A stretch of DNA of 64,000 nt from Cytophaga aurantiaca DSM 3654 (lineage in GTDB: Bacteria > Bacteroidota > Bacteroidia > Cytophagales > Cytophagaceae). This document shows, piece after piece, positions 24,680-33,629 of this stretch; within the stretch, counting starts at the first letter, position 1; each line of letters begins with the position of its first letter. Both the position numbers and the translations under genes were made by a program. Under the pieces are notes generated by a model, which saw only the letters and a list, made by a program, of their open reading frames with translations, was not told the DNA's origin and searched no databases. The stretch covers positions 1 to 64,000 of the forward strand of contig NZ_KB903628.1 of NCBI RefSeq assembly GCF_000379725.1, in the 5' to 3' direction.

Positions 24680-27658
24680 ATGACTTATAATAGAATAAAC
24701 AATCTTGTTGGGTGGCTTGTATTTATCATTGCCACATTTGTTTACGTATCCACCATGGAACCTACCGCAAGTTTTTGGGACTGCGGCGAATTTATTTCAA
24801 CCTCTTATAAACTTATGGTTCCGCACCCACCAGGGGCACCTATATTTTTATTAGTCGGCCGATTCTTCTCTTTATTTGCGAGCGATGTTCAGCATGTAGC
24901 ATACTGTGTGAACTTAGTTTCAGCTTTATCAAGTTCTTTCACAGTATTATTCCTGTTCTGGTCTATTACAATGATCGCAAAGAAACTTGCAAAAACAGAA
25001 CAAGGCTTTTTCTCTACAGGCCAGATCATCTCTGTAATGGGTGCGGGTGTTGTGGGTAGTTTGGCTTACACATTCTCTGACTCTGCATGGTTCTCTGCAG
25101 TTGAAGCGGAAGTTTATGCGATGTCATCTTTCTTTACAGCAATTGTTTTCTGGGCAATCCTTAAATGGGAAGCGCACTCAGACGAAGCAGCTTCTGAAAA
25201 ATGGCTGATCTTCATTGCTTATCTGGTAGGTCTATCTATCGGTGTTCACTTGCTGAACTTAACAGCAATCCCTGCATTGGCTTTTGTATACTACTTCAAA
25301 AAGTATGACAAGATCGATCTTAAAGGATCATTTATTGTATTGATCATAAGTGTATTGATATTGGGTGTTGTAATGGTGGGTATCATACCGGGCTTACCTA
25401 CACTTGCTTCATACTTTGAATTGAAATTTGTAAATAGTTTTGGCTTCGGTTTTGGTTCAGGTGTATTTACATTTATGTTTTTATTGATCGGCGGACTTGC
25501 ATACGCGATCTACTACTCTCAAAAAACAGGAAAGCGTTTATTAAATATTTCTCTTCTTTCTTTAGGATTTATTTTGATCGGTTATTTCTCTTACGGTATC
25601 ATCGTAATCCGTTCCCACTACAATCCACCGATTGATATGAACGATCCGGAGAACGTAATGACATTCACTTCTTATCTGAAACGTGAGCAATATGGCGACA
25701 GACCTTTATTGAAAGGTCCTAAGTTTACAGCAGAGCGCCCGGATTATAAAAAAACAAGTCCGATCTATACGCCAATCATTGACGCTAAAGGAAAAGCAAA
25801 ATACATTATTTCAGATCATAAAGTAGAAGCTGAATACGCAGAAAAAGATAAAACACTTTTCCCTCGTATGTACAGTCAGCAACCTGGCCATCCGGAACAA
25901 TACAGGAGCTGGATGGGTTTCAGCAAAACTCACGTACCTACATTTGGTGAAAATCTCAGCTTTATGTTTACCTATCAAATGGGCCACATGTACTGGAGAT
26001 ATTTCTTATGGAACTTTGCAGGTCGTATGGGTGATGAGCAGGATTCATCTTGGTTAGGACCAAACAGCTGGTTCTCATTGGATGCCGAAACATCTCTTTA
26101 TGCAAGTAAAGCACGCAATAACTTCTTCTTACTCCCATTGCTTGCTGGTATGCTAGGCTTAAGCTTTCAGGCATCCCGTGACTGGAAAAACGGAACCATT
26201 GTAGGGATCTTATTCTTCTTTACAGGTTTGGCAATTATTATTTATTTGAACCAGCCACCTACTGAACCACGCGAACGTGATTATACATTTGCGGCATCGT
26301 TCTATGCCTTCTCTATCTGGATAGGCTTATCAGTTATGTTCTTCACCGATGCAATTGAAAAATACATTTTAAAGAACAAGACAATTGCTGCAACAGTAGC
26401 TTCGTTACTTTTACTTTCTGTACCAACAATCATGGCATCTGAAGGTTGGGATGATCACGACAGAAGCAAACGTTATTATCAGGTTGAATCTGCTAAAAAC
26501 TTATTGAACAGTTGCGAGAAAAATGCAATCCTGTTTACAGGTGGTGACAACGATACTTACCCATTATGGTATGCACAAGAAGTTGAAGGTGTACGTACAG
26601 ATGTACGTGTTTGTAATTTGAGTTTATTAAATACCGACTGGTATGTAAAACAAATGCAAAGTCAGGCATACTTTTCTGATTCGTTGCCTATTGGTTTAGC
26701 GCCTGAACAATACAGACAGGGAACAAACGACTATATTTATTTAGATGCTGAAGCATTCCAAAAAAATAAAAATGCAGTTATTAACTTACCAATCTTCCTT
26801 GACTTAGTTAAGAAGAAAGATAAAATGATCACACGTATTTACGATGGAAGTGAATTGATCGTATATCCTACTCAAAACTTTACATTACCTGTAGATACTG
26901 CGTATGTAAAAACATTGGGTATTGTTCCGAATCTTCCAAACGTGAGACTGGTTGAACATCTTGACTTTGTTGTTGAAGGCAGCGGAATGGATAAACGTAC
27001 ATACGTTATCTTAAACATTCTTTCGAATAACAACTGGAAACGTCCTGTTTACTTTTCTTCTACATTATCTCCTTCTGATTATATAGGCTTACAACATTAC
27101 ATGCAATTGGAAGGTATGGCATATCGCTTACTTCCTGCAGAAATGCCGATGGCAAGAGAAGGTTGGGTTAATTCAGAAATCATGAAAAATCGAATGATGA
27201 AATTTGAATTTACCAACCTGGAAGGTTCAAGCATTTTCTACGATGAAAACTACCAGCGTTTCACCATGAATACAAAAGGTCAGTACCATACGCTTGCGAG
27301 ACAACTAATGGCGGAAGGAAAAGATGCGGAGGCAAAAGCTGCCATCCTATATTGCTTCAACAAAATCCAAAGTCCTGCCATTCCATATGATTATATCAAC
27401 TCATTAATGGTTGGTCAATTATTTACATTGGGAGAAAAAGATCTTGCATATAAATATGCAATGGATATCAAGAAATTTACGGAAGGTACGATCAAGTATC
27501 TCAAAGCTGATAAAATACGCGAAACAAATAAAAAGCGTTCGAGCGCATATACCTTACAGGCATTAGCATCGGTACTCCAAGAAAATGGCTATAAAAAAGA
27601 AGCCGAAGAAATACAAAAGTTTCTGGTAGATTTGAATCTAACGAAAGAGCTTCAATAA
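24680..27658 (+). CDS. DUF2723 membrane protein (O-mannosyltransferase-like fold)
   Basis: A 992-residue polytopic membrane protein. The start NNLVGWLVFIIATFVYVSTMEPT-SFWDCGEF is the hallmark of DUF2723, distantly related to GT-C/protein O-mannosyltransferases; the acidic residues in WDCGEF resemble the catalytic Asp of that fold. About eleven hydrophobic segments fill residues 10-600. The C-terminal third is soluble, with a GGDNDTYPLWYAQEVEGVRTDVRV stretch and TPR-like helices at the end (about 880-985). A role in glycosylating exported proteins, or in lipid-linked sugar transfer, is inferred. It is monocistronic, with its own terminator. Confidence 0.85.
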   Translation: MTYNRINNLVGWLVFIIATFVYVSTMEPTASFWDCGEFISTSYKLMVPHPPGAPIFLLVGRFFSLFASDVQHVAYCVNLVSALSSSFTVLFLFWSITMIAKKLAKTEQGFFSTGQIISVMGAGVVGSLAYTFSDSAWFSAVEAEVYAMSSFFTAIVFWAILKWEAHSDEAASEKWLIFIAYLVGLSIGVHLLNLTAIPALAFVYYFKKYDKIDLKGSFIVLIISVLILGVVMVGIIPGLPTLASYFELKFVNSFGFGFGSGVFTFMFLLIGGLAYAIYYSQKTGKRLLNISLLSLGFILIGYFSYGIIVIRSHYNPPIDMNDPENVMTFTSYLKREQYGDRPLLKGPKFTAERPDYKKTSPIYTPIIDAKGKAKYIISDHKVEAEYAEKDKTLFPRMYSQQPGHPEQYRSWMGFSKTHVPTFGENLSFMFTYQMGHMYWRYFLWNFAGRMGDEQDSSWLGPNSWFSLDAETSLYASKARNNFFLLPLLAGMLGLSFQASRDWKNGTIVGILFFFTGLAIIIYLNQPPTEPRERDYTFAASFYAFSIWIGLSVMFFTDAIEKYILKNKTIAATVASLLLLSVPTIMASEGWDDHDRSKRYYQVESAKNLLNSCEKNAILFTGGDNDTYPLWYAQEVEGVRTDVRVCNLSLLNTDWYVKQMQSQAYFSDSLPIGLAPEQYRQGTNDYIYLDAEAFQKNKNAVINLPIFLDLVKKKDKMITRIYDGSELIVYPTQNFTLPVDTAYVKTLGIVPNLPNVRLVEHLDFVVEGSGMDKRTYVILNILSNNNWKRPVYFSSTLSPSDYIGLQHYMQLEGMAYRLLPAEMPMAREGWVNSEIMKNRMMKFEFTNLEGSSIFYDENYQRFTMNTKGQYHTLARQLMAEGKDAEAKAAILYCFNKIQSPAIPYDYINSLMVGQLFTLGEKDLAYKYAMDIKKFTEGTIKYLKADKIRETNKKRSSAYTLQALASVLQENGYKKEAEEIQKFLVDLNLTKELQ

Positions 27659-27662
27659 AAAT

Positions 27663-27696
27663 AAAAAGTCCTCCCGATAACTCAGGAGGACTTTTT
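27663..27696 (+). terminator. Intrinsic terminator of the DUF2723 gene
   Basis: AAAAAGTCCTCC (27663-27674) pairs with GGAGGACTTTTT (27685-27696) around a 10-base loop. Confidence 0.9.
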
Positions 27697-27767
27697 ATTC
27701 CTTTAACAAACTGAATACACTCAGTCTACCCAATACCTAACATGCTGTTACATGCAGCATACCCAAC

Positions 27768-28565
27768 ATGGAAAAAAACTATCCAAGAAAAAACTTTTCT
27801 TCATTCGATGAAAATAAACCGGCCAACGACAAAGATGTGATCTTTGGTATTCGTCCGGTGATGGAAGCATTAGAAGCGGGAAAAGAAATTGATAAGATTT
27901 TAATTCAACGAAACATTGAGTTAGCAGTCGTTCAGGAATTATTTGAACTTGCCAATCGCTATAAAGTACCTGTTATAAAAGTGCCTGTTGAAAAACTGGA
28001 TCGGGTAACACGCAAAAATCATCAGGGGATCATCTGTTATTTATCTGCGATCAACTTTGCCTCACTGGATAACATTGTTTCAGCATGTTTTGAAAATGGA
28101 AAAAACCCATTGCTTGTTATGCTGGATCGTGTAACAGATGTTCGTAACTTCGGTGCGGTTGCTCGTAGTGCAGAGTGTTTGGGTGTTGATGCAATGATTG
28201 TTCCGGCACGCGGTGCAGCTCAATTAAACAGCGATGCTGTAAAAACATCTGCGGGTGCTTTGTACCACATTCCTGTGTGTAGAGTCGATCATTTGATTGA
28301 TACGGTAAAATACTTAAAGCAGTGTGGCTTAAAAGTTATAGCGTGTTCAGAAAAAGCGAGCGTTAATGTGTATGACGAAGATCTAACGGATCCATGTGTG
28401 ATCTTAATGGGCAGCGAAGAAGACGGTATCAGTCAGGATTTATTACGTTATGCAGACGCACACGTAACCATCCCTATGAGCGGACACATCAACTCACTAA
28501 ACGTATCTGTTGCTACAGGCATGATCTTATCTGAAGTGACTAGACAGCGATTGATAAAGAAATAA
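27768..28565 (+). CDS. rlmB: 23S rRNA (guanosine-2'-O)-methyltransferase, TrmH/SpoU family
   Basis: A 265-residue cytosolic SPOUT methyltransferase that should methylate the ribose of a 23S rRNA guanosine (G2251 in E. coli numbering). The substrate-binding L30e-like N-domain covers about 25-100 (FGIRPVMEALEAGKEIDKILIQ). The catalytic knot carries motif 1 (LDRVTDVRNFGAVARSAE, with the catalytic Asn-Arg), motif 2 (ILMGSEEDGIS) and motif 3 (IPMSGHINSLNVSVATGM). RlmB rather than TrmH is favoured by the L30e domain and length. It is a single gene between terminators. Confidence 0.9.
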   Translation: MEKNYPRKNFSSFDENKPANDKDVIFGIRPVMEALEAGKEIDKILIQRNIELAVVQELFELANRYKVPVIKVPVEKLDRVTRKNHQGIICYLSAINFASLDNIVSACFENGKNPLLVMLDRVTDVRNFGAVARSAECLGVDAMIVPARGAAQLNSDAVKTSAGALYHIPVCRVDHLIDTVKYLKQCGLKVIACSEKASVNVYDEDLTDPCVILMGSEEDGISQDLLRYADAHVTIPMSGHINSLNVSVATGMILSEVTRQRLIKK

Positions 28566-28580
28566 TATTTTATATGTTGA

Positions 28581-28628
28581 GGGATTAAAGAACGCTTGTA
28601 TATATACATGTTTTTTAATCCCATCTTT
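28581..28628 (+). terminator. Probable terminator of rlmB
   Basis: GGGATTAAA (28581-28589) pairs with TTTAATCCC (28614-28622), followed by ATCTTTTT. The loop is long (24 bases), so strength is uncertain. Confidence 0.6.
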
Positions 28629-28716
28629 TTATGTTTTTATATCATTGAGAAGTAGACCCATAGTCCTTGTTGAATTATTGATATTATTTTTATAAAACCC
28701 ACACCAATATTAAGTC

Positions 28717-29841
28717 ATGAAATCAAAAGAAGACATCATAAAAGAAATTGTAAAGCTGCTGCAGCAGAATTACTTTACACCAGAAATTAAAAAGCTCTTA
28801 TTGAATCAAGGTTATTCAGAGAATGAAATTCCTGCACTTATTGAAGAAGCCCGCAAAATCCATCAAGCGAAAAAAGATAAAACAAGACGCTACATTTTTA
28901 TTGGACTAACAGTTTTAGCTTTCCTTCTTTTCTTCTTCGTTCTTCCAATTGAATTTGTAGAAAACTCACCAAAAATTATTTCAATTATTGAGACAGTCAT
29001 TTTGGTTGTATTAATAGTTCAGTCGATTTGTAATTTTAGAAATTTTGAAGAATTAAATCCTCCCAAACAACCCGTAGGAAAATTTCAAAGTCCGGTAGAA
29101 GATTGGCGCCTATCAACTGGCGTTATAGTAGGAGCTGTTATATCCGTTTTTGTTCTACTCTTCATTTTTATCTCTGTTCACGATTCTAAAATAAAATCTG
29201 AATTGAAAGAATATGGAGTTATCGTAAAGGGGACCGTAATAAATGGAAGTTCAACCAAAATAAAACGTAGTACCACATATGATGTCAACGTAAGCTTTCA
29301 TACGCTAACAAACGAATCACTTATTGTAAATAAAAATGTTTCGGCCGCTGAATTTCAAAACTTATACGAAGGCGCTGAAATTGACATTATTTATTCCTCC
29401 AGAAAACCTTCCATTGTAGAATTGTTATTAAGTGAATCTACCATTAAAGATTACATGAATACAGAAGAACGGGAAACTACACTGGACGATTTAATAACTC
29501 TTTTGTCTTTTGAAACAAATGAAAAGGCAGGTGCATTTTTAAATAAAATATCTTATGGTTGGACCTACGATTCAAACGAGGCAATCTGGTCTAATGAACG
29601 CAAATCGATTGCAATAAAACTAGAGCCTAAAGTCGCGCTGATGAGTTCCAATTCCAGTGGATTATTTTTTTCGAATGTATATATGAAGTCGGATGAATTA
29701 TTAAATGATATGAAATTCAAAAAGATCCCGTCAGACGATACTCAAGTAAAATCCTACGAGTCGGACAAATACAGAATTACTTTCACCCGACAGATAGATA
29801 ATGCTTCAATGTATGTCATTACTCATATTGTTAAAAAATAA
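28717..29841 (+). CDS. Membrane protein with DUF3592-like domain
   Basis: A 374-residue protein. The N-terminal 45 residues are helical and charged (KEDIIKEIVKLLQQNYFTPEIKKLLLNQGYS), resembling a short UBA-like or SHOCT-like module. Three hydrophobic segments follow at about 58-77, 87-106 and 134-153. A small beta domain at about 165-235 (EYGVIVKGTVINGS, YDVNVSFHT, EGAEIDIIYSSRKPSIV) resembles DUF3592. The C-terminal 130 residues are unrecognised. The function is unknown. It has its own terminator and no evident operon partner. Confidence 0.7.
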   Translation: MKSKEDIIKEIVKLLQQNYFTPEIKKLLLNQGYSENEIPALIEEARKIHQAKKDKTRRYIFIGLTVLAFLLFFFVLPIEFVENSPKIISIIETVILVVLIVQSICNFRNFEELNPPKQPVGKFQSPVEDWRLSTGVIVGAVISVFVLLFIFISVHDSKIKSELKEYGVIVKGTVINGSSTKIKRSTTYDVNVSFHTLTNESLIVNKNVSAAEFQNLYEGAEIDIIYSSRKPSIVELLLSESTIKDYMNTEERETTLDDLITLLSFETNEKAGAFLNKISYGWTYDSNEAIWSNERKSIAIKLEPKVALMSSNSSGLFFSNVYMKSDELLNDMKFKKIPSDDTQVKSYESDKYRITFTRQIDNASMYVITHIVKK

Positions 29842-29865
29842 CATTCTGATTCAAATAAGATCTTT

Positions 29866-29895
29866 AAAAATCACGTCAACAGCGTGATTTTTTTT
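29866..29895 (+). terminator. Intrinsic terminator
   Basis: AAAAATCACG (29866-29875) and CGTGATTTTT (29883-29892) form a stem with a 7-base loop and a T-run. It lies 25 bases behind the DUF3592-like gene. Confidence 0.85.
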
Positions 29896-29992
29896 ATGCT
29901 TACATGCATACTTTCACACCTTAGAAATTAAAAAATATATTCTAAATTTACAGCTTCTTTTAAACACACGGATCTTTTAAATTGCTTTTGTT

Positions 29993-30517
29993 ATGGACAT
30001 TGTTGAGTACTTATTATTCATACCTTTATTAATCTATGGTATCGCATTGAGCGATCTGTTCGGGCAATGGAAACACTTTATGGATTCGTCCTCCTGGTAT
30101 ACGCCATACCTCATTACATTGATCATGGTTACCGAGATAGGCGTTCACAATGTATTTGTCTTTTTTCAGTTTTCACCGGAATTAAGTAACATTACCTATT
30201 TTGCTTATTGGTTATACCTCTTCCCTCCGCTTGTTTTTTTATTGATGGTAAATTGTCTTACACACGTGGATGACTATTCTGATACGGAAACTTTTTTCAC
30301 CGCCAGAATTAAGCCGATCTTTCTTTTATTAGCTGCCTTTATAAGCATGCATTTTATGCCCTTCATTCATTTTGATAATCACATCTGGTTACCCAGATTA
30401 CTAGCCATTGTCTTTTGTACCATCTATGCTTTCTGGCCAAAAAATTTCGTTTTTTATGCATTGGTTGGTGTATGGCTATTTTCAATTATTACACGATTTT
30501 ACATCATATATAAATAG
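29993..30517 (+). CDS. Uncharacterised five-helix membrane protein
   Basis: The 174-residue protein is almost entirely hydrophobic, with segments at about residues 5-22, 38-56, 64-85, 105-122 and 135-170. Few polar residues lie inside the helices (ALSDLFGQW, a CLTHVDDYSDTE loop). I do not recognise a family. It lies between two terminators and is therefore likely monocistronic. Confidence 0.65.
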   Translation: MDIVEYLLFIPLLIYGIALSDLFGQWKHFMDSSSWYTPYLITLIMVTEIGVHNVFVFFQFSPELSNITYFAYWLYLFPPLVFLLMVNCLTHVDDYSDTETFFTARIKPIFLLLAAFISMHFMPFIHFDNHIWLPRLLAIVFCTIYAFWPKNFVFYALVGVWLFSIITRFYIIYK

Positions 30518-30540
30518 TTTACAATTCATTAATCTAATCT

Positions 30541-30575
30541 AAAAGCCTGATGTGCATGCGTATCAGGCTTTTTTT
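30541..30575 (+). terminator. Intrinsic terminator
   Basis: AAAAGCCTGAT (30541-30551) pairs with ATCAGGCTTTT and is followed by more T, with a 10-base loop, directly behind the five-helix membrane protein gene. Confidence 0.88.
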
Positions 30576-30664
30576 GTATTCTATTCTATTCATTTTCTAT
30601 TTTTTTACTATCTTCAACGGATGTATATTTAAGCAAAGGAATCAAAACATAACACGTTACACAG

Positions 30665-31312
30665 ATGGAATACGCAGAAATATTTGAGAACAACCGCAAA
30701 TGGATTGCTGAAAAAAGCGGGAGTGATAAAGATTTTTTCAAACACTTAGCTGAAGGTCAAAATCCCGAATATTTATTTATTGGATGCAGCGATAGCCGTG
30801 TGACCGCAGAAGAAATTATGGGCGCAACACCAGGTGATGTTTTTGTACACAGAAACATTGCAAACCTGGTACCCAACAACGACATCAACTCTGCAAGTGT
30901 TGTAGTATATGCTGTAGAACATTTAAAAGTAAAACATGTTGTTGTTTGCGGACATTATTTATGCGGCGGCGTTAAGGCTGCTATGCAAAGTAGAGACCTT
31001 GGAATTATGAACCCATGGCTGCGTACCATCCGCGATGTGTATCGCCTGCATAAAGATGAACTGAACGCGATTAAAGACGAAGACGCGCGCTATGACAGAT
31101 TGGTTGAACTGAATGTAGAAGAGCAATGTATCAACGTTATTAAAATGGCTGTTTGGCAAAAACGTTTTTTAACAGAAGGTGCTCCGCAGGTACACGGTTG
31201 GGTATTTGATATGAAGTCAGGTAAATTAATTGATCTGAAAATCGATTTCCAAAAAATACTTTCTTCTATTCGTGAGATCTACGACTTAGGAACTTCTACG
31301 GAGAATTTATAA
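30665..31312 (+). CDS. Beta-class carbonic anhydrase
   Basis: A 215-residue cytosolic zinc enzyme that interconverts carbon dioxide and bicarbonate. The zinc ligands are Cys41, His97 and Cys100 (FIGCSDSRV and CGHYLCGGV), and the Asp43-Arg45 dyad is in place, as in the type I (plant-like/Can) beta class. The C-terminal part (GWVFDMKSGKLIDLKID) is typical. The length is normal. It supplies bicarbonate for carboxylases, or hydrates CO2. It is monocistronic, ending at a strong hairpin shared with the convergent RCC1-like gene. Confidence 0.93.
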   Translation: MEYAEIFENNRKWIAEKSGSDKDFFKHLAEGQNPEYLFIGCSDSRVTAEEIMGATPGDVFVHRNIANLVPNNDINSASVVVYAVEHLKVKHVVVCGHYLCGGVKAAMQSRDLGIMNPWLRTIRDVYRLHKDELNAIKDEDARYDRLVELNVEEQCINVIKMAVWQKRFLTEGAPQVHGWVFDMKSGKLIDLKIDFQKILSSIREIYDLGTSTENL

Positions 31313-31331
31313 GATCTGCTATATGAATATT

Positions 31332-31375
31332 ATTGCTCTAATCATTGGGGATGATACTCCAATGATTAGAGCAAT
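31332..31375. terminator. 17-bp perfect hairpin between convergent genes
   Basis: ATTGCTCTAATCATTGG (31332-31348) pairs fully with 31359-31375 around a 10-base loop. The stop codon of the minus-strand RCC1-like gene (31366-31368) lies inside the right arm. There is no long T-run, so it may protect 3' ends rather than terminate. Confidence 0.7.
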
Positions 31376-33108
31376 TTATTGTAAATGCTATACATGATTG
31401 TTGCCTTCTCTAATTGTATCGGCTGATCAAACAAGCCGTAATAATAAATTTCAAACAAAGCCAATGCGCATAGTTTTGAATTGTCCTCTCTTACTCCCGT
31501 CTTTAAAAATTCAATACCTTCTATATTTTTTTTATAATAAAACGCCAATTGCGCCATAGCATAATAATTGCCGGTTAGGTACATTGTTTCTTCCATATCT
31601 TTTTGATCGGATACTCCTCCCATATTTTCACCATCCAAATAAAAATTATCGTTATTGTCTATTGGAAAATATTTAATGGCACTCCCAGGCATTGAATCTA
31701 ACGGCAAAAACATTTCCTGACTTAGCACATTACTTTCTTTTGCCTGATTGTATTCTGCAGGATATTCATTGTCTTCACCTATTTGATCTAGATCAATAAC
31801 TATAACTGAATTTTGATCTTCGATCACGTTGTTTTGATCTCGTACATGAATAATTCCATTCTTATTCGATCCTTTTATTATCACACGTTGATTACTATTA
31901 ATCCGTAATGTTTTAACATTATCGTTTATGATTTTCAAATTATTATTTACTCCATCAAACTCAATTGTTGTGGAAGAATTTATGTCTTCCTGAGACGAAT
32001 TATTGGTTGACTCAACAGTTAACGTATTCCCATTAAAACCATTTCCTATTGCACGGCTTTCTGTAAATGTTTTATCAATAAAATTCTCTGCTGTAACCGG
32101 CGCTTCCTTTATAGACAAGGTATCTTTAGCAAACAATAAGGTATCCTGTTTGTGTACAGAGATAGTTGTTTTTTTATTCGATAAATATGCTTGTTGAATT
32201 TTTTCCTGAGTGGATCGTATCAGCACAATTGCATAATCATAACCCAGCTTTGCTTGTTTAACTTCTCCTAGAAAACCAAAATCAGCTTTCACTTCATTCC
32301 CATTTCCCCAGATAACAATTTTATTTTTTTCTGTTACAACTAAACTTGTATTTGCTTTCGCTTCAATCTGTTTTATTGGCTCGTCTATTACAGGCAACAA
32401 GCATTGTCCGTAGCTGTTATCGCCCCAGACATATACATTTTTCAACTCATCTAAGGCAAGTACATGATTGTTCCCTGAAACAATTTTAACGGGTTTGGAT
32501 TTAAATACCGGAATGTGTTTTTGTCCTTTCTCATTACTCCCCCAAACAAACACTTTATCTTTAATATTTATAAATGCAATATGCTGCTTCCCCACAGACG
32601 CAGTTTTAACACCATATGTTTTTAATGGAATATTTAAATTTTGTACAGAACGTCCAGGCCCCCATGCATACATGATATTCTTTTTAGATAAAGCAGTAGA
32701 TAAATTATTGCCTGCTCTGATTTCTACAATGCGTTTTAATCCACTTGGATAAAATGCATCAATGCTCGGGGTAATAAAATATTGATTTAACGTACTGTCA
32801 CTTTTGTATAAAATTACGGTATGAATATCACCGATAGCCAAGGAGCGTACATCTGAATCAATGGTCATTGGCATTAACCAAGGGATCGACTGGTCTATGC
32901 TCGTTGTTAATTTCCCATTTACATCTACCAGCGAATAATGAAACATACCCGCACTTATGGATACAATTTCTTTTTCTAAAACAGGAGATTGGATTATTGA
33001 TTTTCCAAGCGGAATAAAAATTAATGTGTCTTTATATACAGGTGCAGTTTGAGAAAAGCTTAAACTTAGTCCAAAGAAAAAGCAAATGATGGAGGAGATG
33101 TACTTCAT
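31366..33108 (-). CDS. Exported RCC1-repeat protein with Sel1-like C-terminus
   Basis: A 580-residue protein with a signal peptide (1-20). Residues about 35-300 carry RCC1-type beta-propeller repeats, seen in NIMYAWGPG, KVFVWGSNEKGQ, NVYVWGDNSYGQ and KIVIWGNGN with their regular spacing of about 40 residues. A linker rich in Asn, Thr and Ser follows. The last 75 residues (GNYYAMAQLAFYYKK, KLCALALFEIYYYGLFDQP) look like Sel1/TPR helical repeats. The propeller probably binds a protein or polymer outside the cytoplasm; the ligand is unknown. It is a single gene. Confidence 0.72.
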   Translation of the reverse strand: MKYISSIICFFFGLSLSFSQTAPVYKDTLIFIPLGKSIIQSPVLEKEIVSISAGMFHYSLVDVNGKLTTSIDQSIPWLMPMTIDSDVRSLAIGDIHTVILYKSDSTLNQYFITPSIDAFYPSGLKRIVEIRAGNNLSTALSKKNIMYAWGPGRSVQNLNIPLKTYGVKTASVGKQHIAFINIKDKVFVWGSNEKGQKHIPVFKSKPVKIVSGNNHVLALDELKNVYVWGDNSYGQCLLPVIDEPIKQIEAKANTSLVVTEKNKIVIWGNGNEVKADFGFLGEVKQAKLGYDYAIVLIRSTQEKIQQAYLSNKKTTISVHKQDTLLFAKDTLSIKEAPVTAENFIDKTFTESRAIGNGFNGNTLTVESTNNSSQEDINSSTTIEFDGVNNNLKIINDNVKTLRINSNQRVIIKGSNKNGIIHVRDQNNVIEDQNSVIVIDLDQIGEDNEYPAEYNQAKESNVLSQEMFLPLDSMPGSAIKYFPIDNNDNFYLDGENMGGVSDQKDMEETMYLTGNYYAMAQLAFYYKKNIEGIEFLKTGVREDNSKLCALALFEIYYYGLFDQPIQLEKATIMYSIYNKLL

Positions 33109-33244
33109 GAAACAAATATGTGACCTATTAGCTTAAAAGAAAATACTAAAATGTAGTGGTTTTCAGTTTTACCGCAAGAATATTAATAATAATATTGATT
33201 ATCAAGGAGAAACGATCCCCTAAGAATACTTTTCCTTGGATTTA

Positions 33245-33274
33245 TTGCCTTTTCAGAATCCAATCGTATCTTTA
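33245..33274 (+). promoter_or_regulatory. Promoter of the arsR-like/gapN-like operon
   Basis: TTG (33245-33247), a 19-base spacer and TATCTTTA (33267-33274) fit the Bacteroidota promoter. The -7 box lies 22 bases before the ATG at 33297. Confidence 0.55.
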
Positions 33275-33296
33275 CGATTAGATAATTTACATCCGC

Positions 33297-33614
33297 ATGC
33301 CTGTTATTAAAGAACAAAACTTAACTTCGGAAGAAGAACAGCTGGTACAGATTGCGAAAGCTCTCTCCCACCCGGCCCGGATTTCGATCTTAAAATTGAT
33401 GCTGGACAAAAATACTTGTTTTTGCGGAGAGTTGACAGAAGAGATTGGTTTATCTCAATCTACTATATCGCAGCACATAAAAGCATTGAAGGAAGCGGGT
33501 TTAATATACGGCAAAGATGAAGGTCCCCGTACGTGCTACTGCATAGATGTAGCGAACTGGGGAAAAGCACAACTGCTATTTCAGAATTATTTTAACACAT
33601 TAAATGAATTATAA
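33297..33614 (+). CDS. ArsR-family transcriptional regulator
   Basis: A 105-residue winged-helix repressor. The HTH is ELTEEIGLSQSTISQHIKALKEAGL (residues 45-69). A Cys pair just before it (CFC, Cys41 and Cys43) and a second one in the wing (CYC, Cys80 and Cys82) are placed as in Bacteroidota arsenic-type ArsR proteins, where Cys in helix 3 binds As(III) or Sb(III). Metalloid- or thiol-responsive repression is therefore likely, but the inducer is unproven. It lies 15 bases ahead of the GapN-like gene and probably controls its own operon. Confidence 0.85.
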   Translation: MPVIKEQNLTSEEEQLVQIAKALSHPARISILKLMLDKNTCFCGELTEEIGLSQSTISQHIKALKEAGLIYGKDEGPRTCYCIDVANWGKAQLLFQNYFNTLNEL

Positions 33615-33629
33615 TTAATATTTTATACT

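Noticed and set aside
33297-33614. Part of a complete ars resistance operon
   Set aside because: No arsenate reductase, arsenite pump or ArsM gene follows; only the GapN-like gene is linked.
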